Source of the DNA: Xenorhabdus kozodoii
GTDB taxonomy: Bacteria > Pseudomonadota > Gammaproteobacteria > Enterobacterales > Enterobacteriaceae
Reading direction: 5' to 3'
Length of the DNA stretch: 40,614 nucleotides
Assembly: GCF_002632875.1 (NCBI RefSeq)
Contig: NZ_NJCX01000028.1
Span: forward strand, 1 to 40,614
The notes under the pieces were generated by a model. It worked only from the letters and a program-made list of their open reading frames with translations, was not told the DNA's origin and did no database searches. Positions 26,278 to 35,697 of the stretch are shown here, piece by piece. Position 1 is the first letter of the stretch; every line of letters begins with the position of its first letter. A program made the position numbers and the translations under genes.

Positions 26278-27711
26278 ATGAAAAATGATTTTTTACAGCA
26301 CGTAGCTGCTAGGATTGGTGACAATTGCGTCATCAACGTTAACTACTTACCTGATAACGTAAGCAACTTTTATAAACGTAAAATCAAAGGAATTTTCCGA
26401 CCAAATTCACTGACTGCTCTCTCTCAGATAGTTAATGAAGCCAAGAAATACTCTGGTACGAGACTTCATCCAATAAGCATTGGTTATAATTGGGGGTTGG
26501 GATCAAAGGAAGATATCGCCGATGGCTCTTACCTTATTGAACTCGACAATATAAATGCTATCCGCAAAATAAACATAGAGCAAGGTTGGGCTATTGTTGA
26601 ACCTGGAGTTACCCAAGGACAATTATCCACTCTGCTAAAAGGCACTGGGAAGATGATAAATATAACGGCATCTTCAGCGTATTCCAGTTTCCTCGGTAAT
26701 GCATTAGATCGCGGAGTAGGACTCCGGCATCAACGAACAGAAGATTTGGTTGGACTAGAGGTCATTCTGCCGAATGGAAAAATCATACGAGTCGGTTGGT
26801 GGCCTACTGAACAGCATACTGCCATATATTCACACGGTGTTGGCCCATCGCTCGTTCAATTCTTTGCACAATCTAGTTTTGGTATTGTGACAGCAGGTGT
26901 TGTCAAATTACATTCCAGACCTGAATTGACAAACATACTTCGGTTTAACTTTTCACGCAGTAATCTCATTCCTGTAATTACAACTTTGCAGCACTGGGTT
27001 AGTAATCGTGTAAACAGTGGTGTACTGAAAATATACGATTCAACGGCTAATACCACTTATGGCGGAATAGATAGTACGTATACAGTTCACATGTGTATTG
27101 ATGGGCTTGAAAAAGATGTTTATGCGAAAACACAACATATTTTGGAGTATTGTGAAATTTCCGATATTTTTTCTAATGCAGTAGCAAGCCAAGTTAACGA
27201 AGATCATTATCCTGGTTCTGATATCATCGCCAACCTTGTTGAGGCTGCTCACGTTGGTGATACCAGTTTTAATGATGTTCTTCTCAAAAAAACACTCGGA
27301 GCCAAGCATGACATGATAGATAAAACAGATAATGGTTGGATATTCTTTTTACCCCTGCTCCCATTTACACCTGATGCACTTCTAAAAGCATATGAGATCA
27401 TAGATGAAATTCACGCTGAATCTGGAATTTTATGTGGAGCTACCATAAACGCACTTAATGAGGGAGTTATTGACCTTGTTATTTCTATTGCGTTCAACAA
27501 AAAATCAGAAGAGCAACCACGAACTTTACATGCTCTGGATCTTCTGCATGAGAAATTCCAAGAGAATGGTTTTATTCCTTATCGACTAGGGGTGAATCAC
27601 TCTGAGTGGGCTTCAAAAATAACGCCGAGCGACAGCGAAAACGATTTTATCCGGGAGTTGAAGTCGTTAATTGATCCACAAAACATTATCAGCAATGACC
27701 GTTATCTATAG
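26278..27711 (+). CDS. PCMH-type FAD-linked oxidase
   Basis: A 477-aa flavoprotein. The FAD-binding PCMH domain spans about residues 30-215: FRPNSLTALSQIVNEAKKYS, HPISIGYNWGLGS, ELDNINAIRKINIEQGWAIV and EPGVTQGQLSTLLKG, then RTEDLVGLEVILPNGKIIRVG. The C-terminal part resembles 4-cresol dehydrogenase/vanillyl-alcohol oxidase enzymes, which oxidise phenolic or alcohol groups. It starts 21 bp after the GNAT gene with a GAGG ribosome-binding site. Substrate is unknown. Confidence 0.85.
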   Translation: MKNDFLQHVAARIGDNCVINVNYLPDNVSNFYKRKIKGIFRPNSLTALSQIVNEAKKYSGTRLHPISIGYNWGLGSKEDIADGSYLIELDNINAIRKINIEQGWAIVEPGVTQGQLSTLLKGTGKMINITASSAYSSFLGNALDRGVGLRHQRTEDLVGLEVILPNGKIIRVGWWPTEQHTAIYSHGVGPSLVQFFAQSSFGIVTAGVVKLHSRPELTNILRFNFSRSNLIPVITTLQHWVSNRVNSGVLKIYDSTANTTYGGIDSTYTVHMCIDGLEKDVYAKTQHILEYCEISDIFSNAVASQVNEDHYPGSDIIANLVEAAHVGDTSFNDVLLKKTLGAKHDMIDKTDNGWIFFLPLLPFTPDALLKAYEIIDEIHAESGILCGATINALNEGVIDLVISIAFNKKSEEQPRTLHALDLLHEKFQENGFIPYRLGVNHSEWASKITPSDSENDFIRELKSLIDPQNIISNDRYL

Positions 27712-27720
27712 GAGAATAAA

Positions 27721-28875
27721 ATGAACATCAAAACATTCGAACATATACTGGAAGTTACCAAGTCATTGACATCCAGTCTACCAGTTTTAAGTTCAATATT
27801 TGAAACCGAACGACGGCTTACTGATGATGTTATTGCCCAGCTTAAAGCTATTGGTGTTTTTAAAATGAACTTCCCAAAAAGTTGGGGAGGCCTTGAACTC
27901 ACTTCAGCACAACAAACACAAGTTATCGAGCAATTAGCTATTGGCGATCCTGCAGTGGCTTGGTGCGCTATGATCGGTAGTGACTCAGGTATTTATTCAG
28001 GTTATTTAAACGAAGAAGTTGCAAAAAAATTATTCACCATAAATACCATCACTGCTGGTTGGATTCATCCACAAGGTATTGCCGAAGAAGTACCCGGTGG
28101 TTATTTAGTTAGTGGGAATTGGCGATTCGGTAGTGGACTTAGCCATTGCAACATATTAAGTGCTGGATGCTTTGTTTACAGGAACGGTACAAAATTGTTG
28201 GACGAAAATGAAAAGCCGATTTGGCGGGTGATGCTAGCTAAGCCAAGTGAATATCATCTCAAAGACAACTGGTTTACTACTGGCCTAGCAGGGAGTGGAA
28301 GTAGGGATTATTCTGCTAAGAATATGTTTGTTCCTTATGAGCATAGTTTCAGTTTTTTAGAACCCCATCGCTCTGGACCTTTGTTCGATACACCTGATGC
28401 AATTTTAAGGAATATGTCAGGCATTCCTTTAGGAATGGCAAGGGCTGCTATTGACTACATTAAGGGGCTAGTAGATAAAAAATATGATCGTTCTTTGTCT
28501 GTTTCCTGGAGGCTGAGCCCTCGAGTCCAGTCAGTAATCGCAAAATGTGAAATAGATCTCTATGCAGCACGTTGTGCCGTATATTCATCTTTGTCAGAAC
28601 AATGGGATGCTTTGATAGAGAAGAAAGGTGATGATGAAGAGCTTAGAGTTCGTCCCGCTTTGGCTCGTCATAATGCATTTAAAACAGTTCGAAAAATTAT
28701 AGCAGAGCTTTACGATCTTAATGGAGGAGCATCTATTTATAAAAATGAATCTCCTTTAGACAGATGGTTACGTGATAGTTACACTATTTGCCAGCACGCA
28801 GTAGCAAGTGATTCAATACTCCAACAATGCGGCCAGTACTTGTTGGAGGGAAAGTCGAACAATCTCTTCATTTAA
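27721..28875 (+). CDS. Acyl-CoA-dehydrogenase-like flavin monooxygenase
   Basis: A 384-aa protein of the acyl-CoA dehydrogenase/group D monooxygenase superfamily (HpaB/DszC-like). N-terminal helices contain VFKMNFPKSWGGLELTSAQQ. The middle beta domain has AEEVPGGYLVSGNWRFGSGL and WFTTGLAGSGSRDYSAKNMF. The C-terminal helical domain has LYDLNGGASIYKNESPLDRW. Such enzymes use reduced flavin delivered by a partner; a Fre-like reductase is the next gene. It starts 9 bp after the FAD oxidase stop with GGAG upstream. Product unknown. Confidence 0.85.
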   Translation: MNIKTFEHILEVTKSLTSSLPVLSSIFETERRLTDDVIAQLKAIGVFKMNFPKSWGGLELTSAQQTQVIEQLAIGDPAVAWCAMIGSDSGIYSGYLNEEVAKKLFTINTITAGWIHPQGIAEEVPGGYLVSGNWRFGSGLSHCNILSAGCFVYRNGTKLLDENEKPIWRVMLAKPSEYHLKDNWFTTGLAGSGSRDYSAKNMFVPYEHSFSFLEPHRSGPLFDTPDAILRNMSGIPLGMARAAIDYIKGLVDKKYDRSLSVSWRLSPRVQSVIAKCEIDLYAARCAVYSSLSEQWDALIEKKGDDEELRVRPALARHNAFKTVRKIIAELYDLNGGASIYKNESPLDRWLRDSYTICQHAVASDSILQQCGQYLLEGKSNNLFI

Positions 28876-28887
28876 GCTCAATTATAG

Positions 28888-28912
28888 CTGGTGCTATAAC
28901 GGTTAGCACCAG
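28888..28912 (+). other. Intergenic hairpin between monooxygenase and reductase genes
   Basis: CTGGTGCT and AGCACCAG form a perfect 8-bp stem with a 9-nt loop. Without a T-run it is more likely a message-processing or stability element than a terminator. Confidence 0.35.
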
Positions 28913-28935
28913 TTGCAACTTACGAGGTAGTTCCT

Positions 28936-29799
28936 GTGTTCGTCGCTATGATAATTAATATTGAACCATTAAATGATTATATTTATCGAATAGTTCTATC
29001 GTTTTCTCATCCCTTTATTTTTAAAGCAGGTCAATACATTGAAATGGTACTTCCTTGTGGGAAGTCGGGATATTTTTCTATAGCCTCACTTATTAATTGC
29101 GGAAGAAATATTGAGTTACATATATCTGATACTAAAAATAGTAATAGTATTATTAGGAAATTAAAAGTAGGAAATGAAGTGAAGATTAGTCAGGCAAGTG
29201 GGAATGCGTGGCTACGTGCTACTTCTGACAGAAGTATGCTTATTGTTGCTTTTGGATCTGGTTTTTCATATGCGCGATCTATTTTGCTATCAGAAGCATT
29301 ATCAAACTCATCAAGAGAAGTATATTTTTATTGGATAATGCAAAGCAAAGAAAGTATATATGAACTTTATTTAATTAACTCGTTACCAGAGAGATTCAAG
29401 TGTCAAGTTTTTCATTATCGTGACAACACAAAAAGTAAGTATGACATTGGTAGAGTATCAGGGCGCGAGCATACTTTGGTTAATATTTTCCCTTAAAATG
29501 TAAATTTTATTCTCTAACTCTATAGTCTCCTATAAAAGTTAAAGAATTGTTCGGTTGTCTGTATTTTGCTCGATTTAAACACCATGAAATGGTCATTTTG
29601 AAAAATAATAATCTTTAAAAGGTGGCTAAAATAGTGTGCTCGCACCCTGGGTAGAGTATTGAGCAGCATATCCAATTTACATCAAGATATGTCTGCATTT
29701 GACATTTATATTGTTGGGGATAGAATAATTGATCTCGCAACTCGCCATGTATTTCATTTGAAAAATAAAGCTTCTATCAACCAAATATTTGGTGATTAA
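28936..29799 (+). pseudogene. fre: Fre-like NAD(P)H:flavin reductase, split by a MITE
   Basis: Codons to 29458 encode a Fre/LuxG-type reductase: IYRIVLSFSHPFIFKAGQYI, GYFSIASLIN (flavin binding) and IVAFGSGFSYARSILLSEAL (nicotinamide binding). A 191-bp insertion follows; the gene resumes at 29650. Removing the insert and one copy of its 10-bp duplication restores an in-frame protein of ~223 aa ending SAFDIYIVGDRIIDLATRHV then INQIFGD, the family C-terminus. As it stands, translation stops at 29496 (186 aa from the GTG; ATG 28948 is an alternative start). It would supply reduced flavin to the monooxygenase upstream. Confidence 0.85.
29459..29649. mobile_element. 191-bp MITE inserted in fre
   Basis: The ends are near-identical inverted repeats (CAGGGCGCGAGCATACTTT; the other end read inward is CAGGGTGCGAGCACACTATT). 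They are flanked by exact 10-bp direct repeats GGTAGAGTAT at 29449-29458 and 29650-29659. It has no gene. The exact duplication and clean restoration of fre show a recent insertion. Confidence 0.88.
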
Positions 29800-29861
29800 T
29801 TTTAGTAAGCTCAATTTATTAATTTTTCATTTATATTTTATTTCTTGTTTTTGGATGTAAT

Positions 29862-30586
29862 TTATTTATATTGAATATTTTCAATGTGATATGAAGCAAA
29901 CTTAAGGGATTGCTTCATATTTACCGTACCTAGTTTTTTAAAAATATTGCCAACATGGAATTTTACTGTAGATTCACTAATAGATAAAATAACTCCAATT
30001 TCATAATAAGTTTTCCCTTGACTAACCCAAAAGAGAATCTGGCTCTCTCTCTTGGTAAGTAATACTGAGGTAGGTCTGTAATCAGAGTATAGATTTGATT
30101 CCATAAATAATAAAATACTCTGATGAATAGAAATTATCTCCTCGTGAATAGAATGTATTTTTTATTGAAAATTACTCTGCGCCCTGTATTTTTACCAAGT
30201 TGACAAAAGCTAAATGCAAGAACATTGTCTTTATGATCATGTAATGGAATCGTATATCCATTAAATGCACCTTCTATATTTATTGGATTGATCTGTAAGT
30301 TTTTTACATGTTCAAATACTGAACCACTGTCATCTTTCCACCGGAAAGGCTGAATGCTATTTTTGGCGAATATCATTATAGGGTCGATTATATGAAATGA
30401 TTGCTCTCTATATCTTGAAAGCCAATAATTTGGGAAGTTTGAGATGATCAAAGGATCTAGGTCATTCCTCTTTGATTGTATAACGTAGGAATAGTTTGTC
30501 ATCCCCATTGATTCAACAATACTTTGGATTTCTGCAGAAAATTCTAATGATATAAGGTTTGAAACGTTATCCATTACTAACTCCAT
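29862..30586 (-). pseudogene. AHL-type LuxR regulator, frameshifted
   Basis: The N-terminal autoinducer-binding domain (30586 to ~30150) has the conserved pattern W-x3-Y...DP...W: NYWLSRYREQSFHIIDPIMI followed by FRWKD. The C-terminal LuxR helix-turn-helix (TKRESQILFWVSQGKTYYEI, STVKFHVGNIFKKLG) lies in another frame from 30104. The frames join at the A-run near 30160: with one more A, NKK continues as IHSIHEEIISIHQSILLFME. One-base loss therefore splits one ~240-aa protein. It lies directly after and convergent to the flavoenzyme genes, so it may have controlled them. Confidence 0.85.
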
Positions 30587-31158
30587 AGAGAATAATTATT
30601 GTGGCTTGGTATTTCATGTTGAGAAAAAAACCATGCATATCTAAAATGTGAGAAATTTACGAAAATAAATTAATTAACATCAGTAATGGTTTATACGGAT
30701 ACGTGTTATGCTTAATTATTTTATGCAAATTATTTAGAATCAGTGTATTACAGATATAGCTGCGAAGTTACGTTTAATATTAATCCGGAGAAAGTTTACA
30801 TCACCATATAATTCAGAGATATGCGGTTTTCTGTGATTAAACTCCGTTCTAAATGTTTTGCAGGTTAATAACCTTAACCTATTCGAATATAAACGCGATC
30901 ATTAACCAGTGAGTAATTTATGAGCAGCAAACATTCATAATAATTTAATAGAGCCAATTTTTAGTTAGCAAAATAAAAACCTAACTAATATGTTAATATT
31001 TTACATGGTTATATCTCAATTTAGTTATTAAATAATAATTAATAGAATACCGTACATCCGACATTCCTCACTGAATTTATAACTATGTGGTATAGAATAA
31101 TTAAACTCCTAATTAAAACCTATGAAATCAAATTATTAACTCACAAGATATTTAGATC
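30587..31158. other. AT-rich non-coding stretch
   Basis: No gene, strong hairpin or known repeat was found between the LuxR start and the Tn-A end at 31159. Only very short frames occur. It may contain the lost promoter region of genes deleted by the transposon. Confidence 0.4.
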
Positions 31159-31527
31159 GGGTTCTGTGGAAGAACCCCCAGATCTGTAAACTTTGTGAAT
31201 GCTACGAGTTGTCAGTGCGCTTAAATGCGTTCAAAACATGGTAGATTGTCGCTTCGCCGAGTTTGAACTTCTTTGCCAACTGGCCAATCGTAGAACCAGA
31301 TTGACGGCGGAGATAAGTATCCTTTCGTAGGGTCTCCGTTAATTTAGCGGGACGCCCGAATCTGACACCATTTTCTTTCGCTTTGGCTATCCTTTCCGCT
31401 TGACGTTCACTGCGTAAATCGTTTTCAAACTCCGCGATGGAGGCTTAGTATGTTGAACATAAGACGTCCCGTTGGAGTTTGGGTATCAATATTTTGGTTC
31501 AGAACGACCAAATCAATATTTTCCCTG
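31159..31527 (-). pseudogene. tnpR: Tn-A solo end with tnpR remnant
   Basis: A Tn-A-type 38-bp inverted repeat (31159-31196) is followed by the 3' two-fifths of a tnpR homologue (31202 to 31527), similar to 4137-4460. Near 31445 it has one extra base relative to the intact gene (GGAGGCTTAG versus GGTGGCCAG), a frameshift. It ends abruptly where unrelated sequence begins. It is a dead relic of a second Tn-A insertion. Confidence 0.85.
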
Positions 31528-31680
31528 GTGTAAGCAAAAAGAGTAATATTTTTAAAATAAATGAGAAAAAATCATGATAGTTGTAAAAATTTATTTTCTT
31601 GTATATGTATTAATGTTAAATTTTAATACATTACTTAACAGAGTAAAAAATACTCATATTAAAAATATAAGGATGTAATT

Positions 31681-32067
31681 GTGATAGAGTTTGCGAGTTT
31701 TTCTACAGAAGAGGCTATCAAAGATAATGCGGTTGGTATTTCAGTTAGACAGATGATAAAAAAAGAAGGACTAAATGCTTATGCGACGGTTATTAATGCA
31801 GGAAAGAGAGTTGGGTGTCATAACCACAGTATCGGAGAGGAATGGTATATAATACTTTCTGGAGATGGGGAAATTTGGACAGGTAAAGGATCAGACAATG
31901 AAGTTCATAATATACAAAAAAGGCGATTTTCTCAGGGGGATATTTTTTGTATTTATCCAAATACAGCACATCAACTTGTCGCTTATGAAAATGTAAAATT
32001 AATATTTTTATGCCCAGAGTCCCATCTATCCCATGATAGGGTATGTTTTTCAGATATATGTGAATAA
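31681..32067 (+). CDS. Cupin-domain protein
   Basis: A 128-aa protein starting with GTG, preceded by a purine-rich AAGGATGT. One cupin barrel is visible: GCHNHSIGEEWYIILSGDGE (motif 1, two His and Glu) and GDIFCIYPNTAHQLVAYENV (motif 2, His). Cupins of this size include small-molecule isomerases and sensors; the ligand is unknown. It is convergent with, and directly abuts, the PAS4-LuxR gene. Confidence 0.85.
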   Translation: MIEFASFSTEEAIKDNAVGISVRQMIKKEGLNAYATVINAGKRVGCHNHSIGEEWYIILSGDGEIWTGKGSDNEVHNIQKRRFSQGDIFCIYPNTAHQLVAYENVKLIFLCPESHLSHDRVCFSDICE

Positions 32068-32757
32068 TTATTTTGCAAAAGTGATAGACAGTGATTCCCT
32101 GAAAAAACTTTCAGGGATATAGTTAGCTATGTTATTTTCATAACAATATCCAACCAAATCTTTCTTACATTTCACCCCTGTTTTTTGATACAGATTTTGG
32201 ATGTGATTGGTGATTGTTCTGTAAGACAGAAATAACCTTTCAGCGATATCTTTAGTGGAAAACCCTTGCAGAATATAAAACACTATTTCCCATTCTCTTT
32301 TACTAAAAAACGTTGATGGAGGTGTAAAAACTAATGATGTTTGCATAGTTATTTTGTTTAGCTTTTCTAGTGTTATCGTATCTACTGGTCTTCCATGGAA
32401 AATGGTTCCTCTGCATGTCCCGTTTTCATCAATTAATGGAAATTTATCGAAATACCATGGTTGAAGGTAGGGGCGGTTTTGAAAAGGATGAATTTCAATA
32501 GAGGTGACCCGATCTAATAATGTTTCAACTTTCCTGTCGTGTTTCTGAAATTCATCCTGAAAATTGGCAGTTGATGCTGGAAGTTCACCATCAAAATGAC
32601 CTTCTACATCATACCCTTTAGGAAGGGAGAGTAATTTATGATATTTTTTATTAGCATATATAAATTTTGAGGTATGATCTTTCGCACCCCATGGATCATT
32701 ACTAATTTCCCAAAATTTTATTAGCGGCCTAATCAAACTTTCTACTGAACAATTCAT
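32068..32757 (-). CDS. PAS4-LuxR-type transcriptional regulator
   Basis: A 229-aa regulator. The N-terminal ~140 residues form a PAS-like sensor (FIYANKKYHKLLSLPKGYDV, QPWYFDKFPLIDENGTCRGT, IFHGRPV). The C-terminal LuxR helix-turn-helix is FSKREWEIVFYILQGFSTKD through RTITNHIQNLYQKTGVKCKK. Such PAS4-LuxR solos are abundant in Photorhabdus and Xenorhabdus, where they are thought to sense host or bacterial signals. Its stop meets that of the cupin with no gap. The neighbouring flavoenzyme cluster is a candidate target. Confidence 0.85.
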   Translation of the reverse strand: MNCSVESLIRPLIKFWEISNDPWGAKDHTSKFIYANKKYHKLLSLPKGYDVEGHFDGELPASTANFQDEFQKHDRKVETLLDRVTSIEIHPFQNRPYLQPWYFDKFPLIDENGTCRGTIFHGRPVDTITLEKLNKITMQTSLVFTPPSTFFSKREWEIVFYILQGFSTKDIAERLFLSYRTITNHIQNLYQKTGVKCKKDLVGYCYENNIANYIPESFFRESLSITFAK

Positions 32758-32862
32758 ACGCCACCTTCTGATTAATTATTCGTTTTCATACTTATAATTT
32801 AAATAGTAAATAATATTACTCTAGCTTCATGGTTTATCGTTTTCAGATTAAATGTCTAATTA

Positions 32863-32920
32863 AAAATATTCAATAATAAAATTTATTAAAGGTTTAAGTG
32901 AAAATATTCAATAATAAAAT
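32863..32920. repeat. 20-bp direct repeat upstream of the PAS4-LuxR
   Basis: AAAATATTCAATAATAAAAT occurs at 32863-32882 and again, exactly, at 32901-32920. The two lie 106-163 bp before the regulator's start. They could be paired protein-binding sites or a small duplication. The surrounding 32758-33420 contains no gene that I can support. Confidence 0.45.
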
Positions 32921-33420
32921 CAATTAGCAATGATGGATTGATTATGTGAATTTTTCATCAAAACATTGTACGCCCCGTCATCATTCAATGTATTGAGATG
33001 TTCGGACGCTGTGGCCTAAGCAATTAATTCAATAGTTAATACACTGTCATTTTTGGGATTCCGTCTTAGGGGGGCCACAGAATCCCTATCATGCAACTCA
33101 CAATCTAATTTAGGGCGGGATCTTACATTTTTTATATGGTTATTGTGGGTAAAAACAACCCTCTACCAGCTCAATAAATGTTCATGCCAGATATCAAAAC
33201 CTCTCAATAAAATCGTATTGAATGTGAGAAATTATCAATATCTGCGAATTGTATGATTTTTACGCTCTCTTCGTCTTTTGTGTTTGCAGGTTATTTTTAG
33301 CTGAGCCATGATGGATAGCAGAGGAATATCGATTCACACTCTAGGCCATCAATGCACTGCCAGAGTCTGATAGAAATTAAAATCCCAGCCTTTGATAAGT
33401 CGCTCTTCTGTCATGAAATC

Positions 33421-33447
33421 TTTGGCGATTTCACCCTGAAATTTTTT
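33421..33447 (-). promoter_or_regulatory. parS: P1-type parS site downstream of parB
   Basis: On the minus strand this reads ATTTCAGGGTGAAATCGCCA, nearly the same as the minimal P1 parS core (ATTTCAAGGTGAAATCGCCA). It has the paired A-boxes around GGTGAAAT and the TCGCCA B-box. The same core lies inverted at 35843-35862. Confidence 0.8.
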
Positions 33448-33497
33448 AAATAAACTGAATAAATTCATTTAGTTATACGATAAAATCGTATGGAGAA

Positions 33498-34478
33498 TTA
33501 CTCGTTTGAATTGAAATGTTTTTGCATCAAAACTTGGATCATTTTTTCCAGTTCCTCCTCGAATTCTTTTGGTACGCGGTTAAATTCAAAGCTCACGGAT
33601 CTGTCTTTAATCCGTTTGCGGGCAAAAGAATTCTTATCTTTGAAATCCCAAAGAGAGCTTATTTGCCGCTTTTCTTGCGCGATTTTTTTTATGTTGTTAC
33701 TGCTGAAATCTTTAAACAGTTTGATGATGATCGATTTCATTTCGTCGGGAGCAACTGGTTTGGTTTTATCCATATTCTGGACTTCATCACGCACACAACT
33801 GACGACTTCATCAATCGAAAGATTGTTTTTCTTGATGTTAATGGTGACGTCTAAAAGTGCTTTATAGTCTGGATAGCTCAATTCTGCGATAACAGGGAAT
33901 ACGCCAACAATATCGCTAGGTACTGAAGCACACTGAATTGCGCGAGTCACCTTAGCTTGTGACATATTATTAGACTCAGCAATTTCTTTCTGGGTCATAC
34001 CCGCTTCTCGCAGCTGGATCAGGCGCAGACCGATTTCACGAATATTGTGCTCTCTTGCAGTCTGGATATCTGCAGCAAGTTGTCTTGCGTCATCGGAGCT
34101 GATGTTGGTGTTCGTGACTAAGATATCTAAACCAACACCACAGAAAATAGCAGCGGCACGTCTGCGAGAGCCATCCAGAATTTCTATCTTTCCATCAATA
34201 CGACGACCGATTGCAGGGAAGAATTGTTGAAGACTGATAGTGCGTATTATGTCGCTGACAGATTCTTTTGTCAGTGCACTTTGATCTCGGCCGTTGACTA
34301 AAAAATTAATGGTAGTCTCCGACTCCAGTTTGTCGGCTGGAATGTGCTCTAGCTGAAACATGGCCGTTTGACCCGAGGCAAGTGTGAAACGCTGTTCTGT
34401 AGTTTGGTTCTCTACTGGTGTATCCAAGGATACTGAATTAAATGTTCTGCCAATGGTTAGACGTTTTTTATTTTGCAT
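33498..34478 (-). CDS. parB: P1-type partition protein ParB
   Basis: The start is placed at ATG 34478 (MQNKKRLTIGRTFNSVSLDT) because P1 ParB begins with this RLTIGRT-like motif; a longer frame to 34556 lies inside parA. The 326-aa protein has FFPAIGRRIDGKIEILDGSR and RRAAAI, the helix-turn-helix MTQKEIAESNNMSQAKVTRA, and the C-terminal dimer/B-box domain FARKRIKDRSVSFEFNRVPK. It binds parS and stimulates ParA. The gene overlaps the parA end by 11 bp. Confidence 0.93.
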   Translation of the reverse strand: MQNKKRLTIGRTFNSVSLDTPVENQTTEQRFTLASGQTAMFQLEHIPADKLESETTINFLVNGRDQSALTKESVSDIIRTISLQQFFPAIGRRIDGKIEILDGSRRRAAAIFCGVGLDILVTNTNISSDDARQLAADIQTAREHNIREIGLRLIQLREAGMTQKEIAESNNMSQAKVTRAIQCASVPSDIVGVFPVIAELSYPDYKALLDVTINIKKNNLSIDEVVSCVRDEVQNMDKTKPVAPDEMKSIIIKLFKDFSSNNIKKIAQEKRQISSLWDFKDKNSFARKRIKDRSVSFEFNRVPKEFEEELEKMIQVLMQKHFNSNE

Positions 34479-35685
34479 TCTTGCCTCTGTTGACTCTGAT
34501 GAATTCAATACGATCAAAAACTGCTTTGGCGAAGTCTTCTGCTGCTCTTTTCGCATTCTTTAGCGCTTCGCCACTGCCAATATACGTGGCTGGGTTTGCA
34601 GAAATAACGGTATCAAAAGACTCCCCGCAACGTTCGAATCCATCCAAACGCGGGATAGCGAAATCAAGCATATCACCACCAAAAATTTCTTTTGCCAGGC
34701 TATGACACAGCTTGTGATCGGTTTTATTCACTAACTTGGACATAAAACCGATGTTACCGCTGAGGCGAGTTGATGCGCCTGTCGATTCGATTATCTCTAC
34801 CAGCTCTGGTAAACGAGCCAGATATTTCAGCGTACTGTGGAAATCTACCTGTGCAGGTGGGATAGGAGTCATTAAAAAATCCGCTGCGGCGATCGCGTTA
34901 GACAGAAAAGAGTCCAGGTGAGGTCCGCTGTCGATAAAGATGAAGTCGTAATCATGTTTCACTTTGTCGATGATGTTCTCTCGAAGGACGGTATAGATGT
35001 TCTGGTTTGGCAAGTGTTCTGCGCAGAGTTCTTCCCAACGTGATGCAATGAATGCATCTTCAATGGATGCAGGAATAATGTCTACGCCTGCGACAACTGA
35101 GGATGTAATAAATTCAGACAGTAACTCTTCACGTGAAACGTTTTGCAGCATGGCTTGAGCTGATGTTGTATCAACGGAACCGATAGATTGCTCATGATCG
35201 AGGAACATGGTGGCCGATGCTTGTGGGTCAAGGTCGATAACCAATATCCTAAGATCTTCGAAAATCAAGTGTGGATGGGTGCGTAGTGCATGTGCCAGAG
35301 AAACTGTACTGACGGTTTTAGATACTCCGCCCTTCAAGTTACCGATAAAGAAGGTCAATGCTTCGTGATAACGATCACGGTATTTGGGTACGCCTCTGTG
35401 ATGGTACAGATCTATGATGTTCTCAATTGTCATTGCGTACTTGGATGAAGAGCCAGCTTGCTTTTTGCCAAATACATATCCCTGCGCTTCCATTTCGTTA
35501 ACGGCATAATCCACGCTTGCACGCGTTAACTTGGGTAATTTTGCGAGAGCCGCTTTTGAATACGTTTGGTAATAAGCTGTTTTACTCAGCTCCAGCTTTT
35601 GGCTTTGGATTTGCTCACTGAGCGACTGGAGTAGACGAACTGACCTTTGCGCAACCTTGTTTAATTGTTTATAGTCTTCATTCAT
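34468..35685 (-). CDS. parA: P1-type partition ATPase ParA
   Basis: A 405-aa type Ia ParA. The N-terminal helix-turn-helix region (~35-75, KAALAKLPKLTRASVDYAV) binds its own operator. The deviant Walker A KGGVSKT is at 118-124, the Walker A' motif region at LVIDLDPQASAT and the Walker B at DFIFIDSGP. It positions plasmid copies through ATP-driven gradients on the nucleoid and represses parAB. Length and domain order match P1 ParA. Confidence 0.94.
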   Translation of the reverse strand: MNEDYKQLNKVAQRSVRLLQSLSEQIQSQKLELSKTAYYQTYSKAALAKLPKLTRASVDYAVNEMEAQGYVFGKKQAGSSSKYAMTIENIIDLYHHRGVPKYRDRYHEALTFFIGNLKGGVSKTVSTVSLAHALRTHPHLIFEDLRILVIDLDPQASATMFLDHEQSIGSVDTTSAQAMLQNVSREELLSEFITSSVVAGVDIIPASIEDAFIASRWEELCAEHLPNQNIYTVLRENIIDKVKHDYDFIFIDSGPHLDSFLSNAIAAADFLMTPIPPAQVDFHSTLKYLARLPELVEIIESTGASTRLSGNIGFMSKLVNKTDHKLCHSLAKEIFGGDMLDFAIPRLDGFERCGESFDTVISANPATYIGSGEALKNAKRAAEDFAKAVFDRIEFIRVNRGKNAK

Positions 35686-35697
35686 ATTTTCACCTTA

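Noticed and set aside
33053-33256. 67-codon frame in the gap between PAS4-LuxR and parB
   Set aside because: Low-complexity composition, no ribosome-binding site and no recognisable motif.
33490-34230. Plus-strand frames within parB
   Set aside because: They overlap the clear P1-type ParB and have shadow-like composition.
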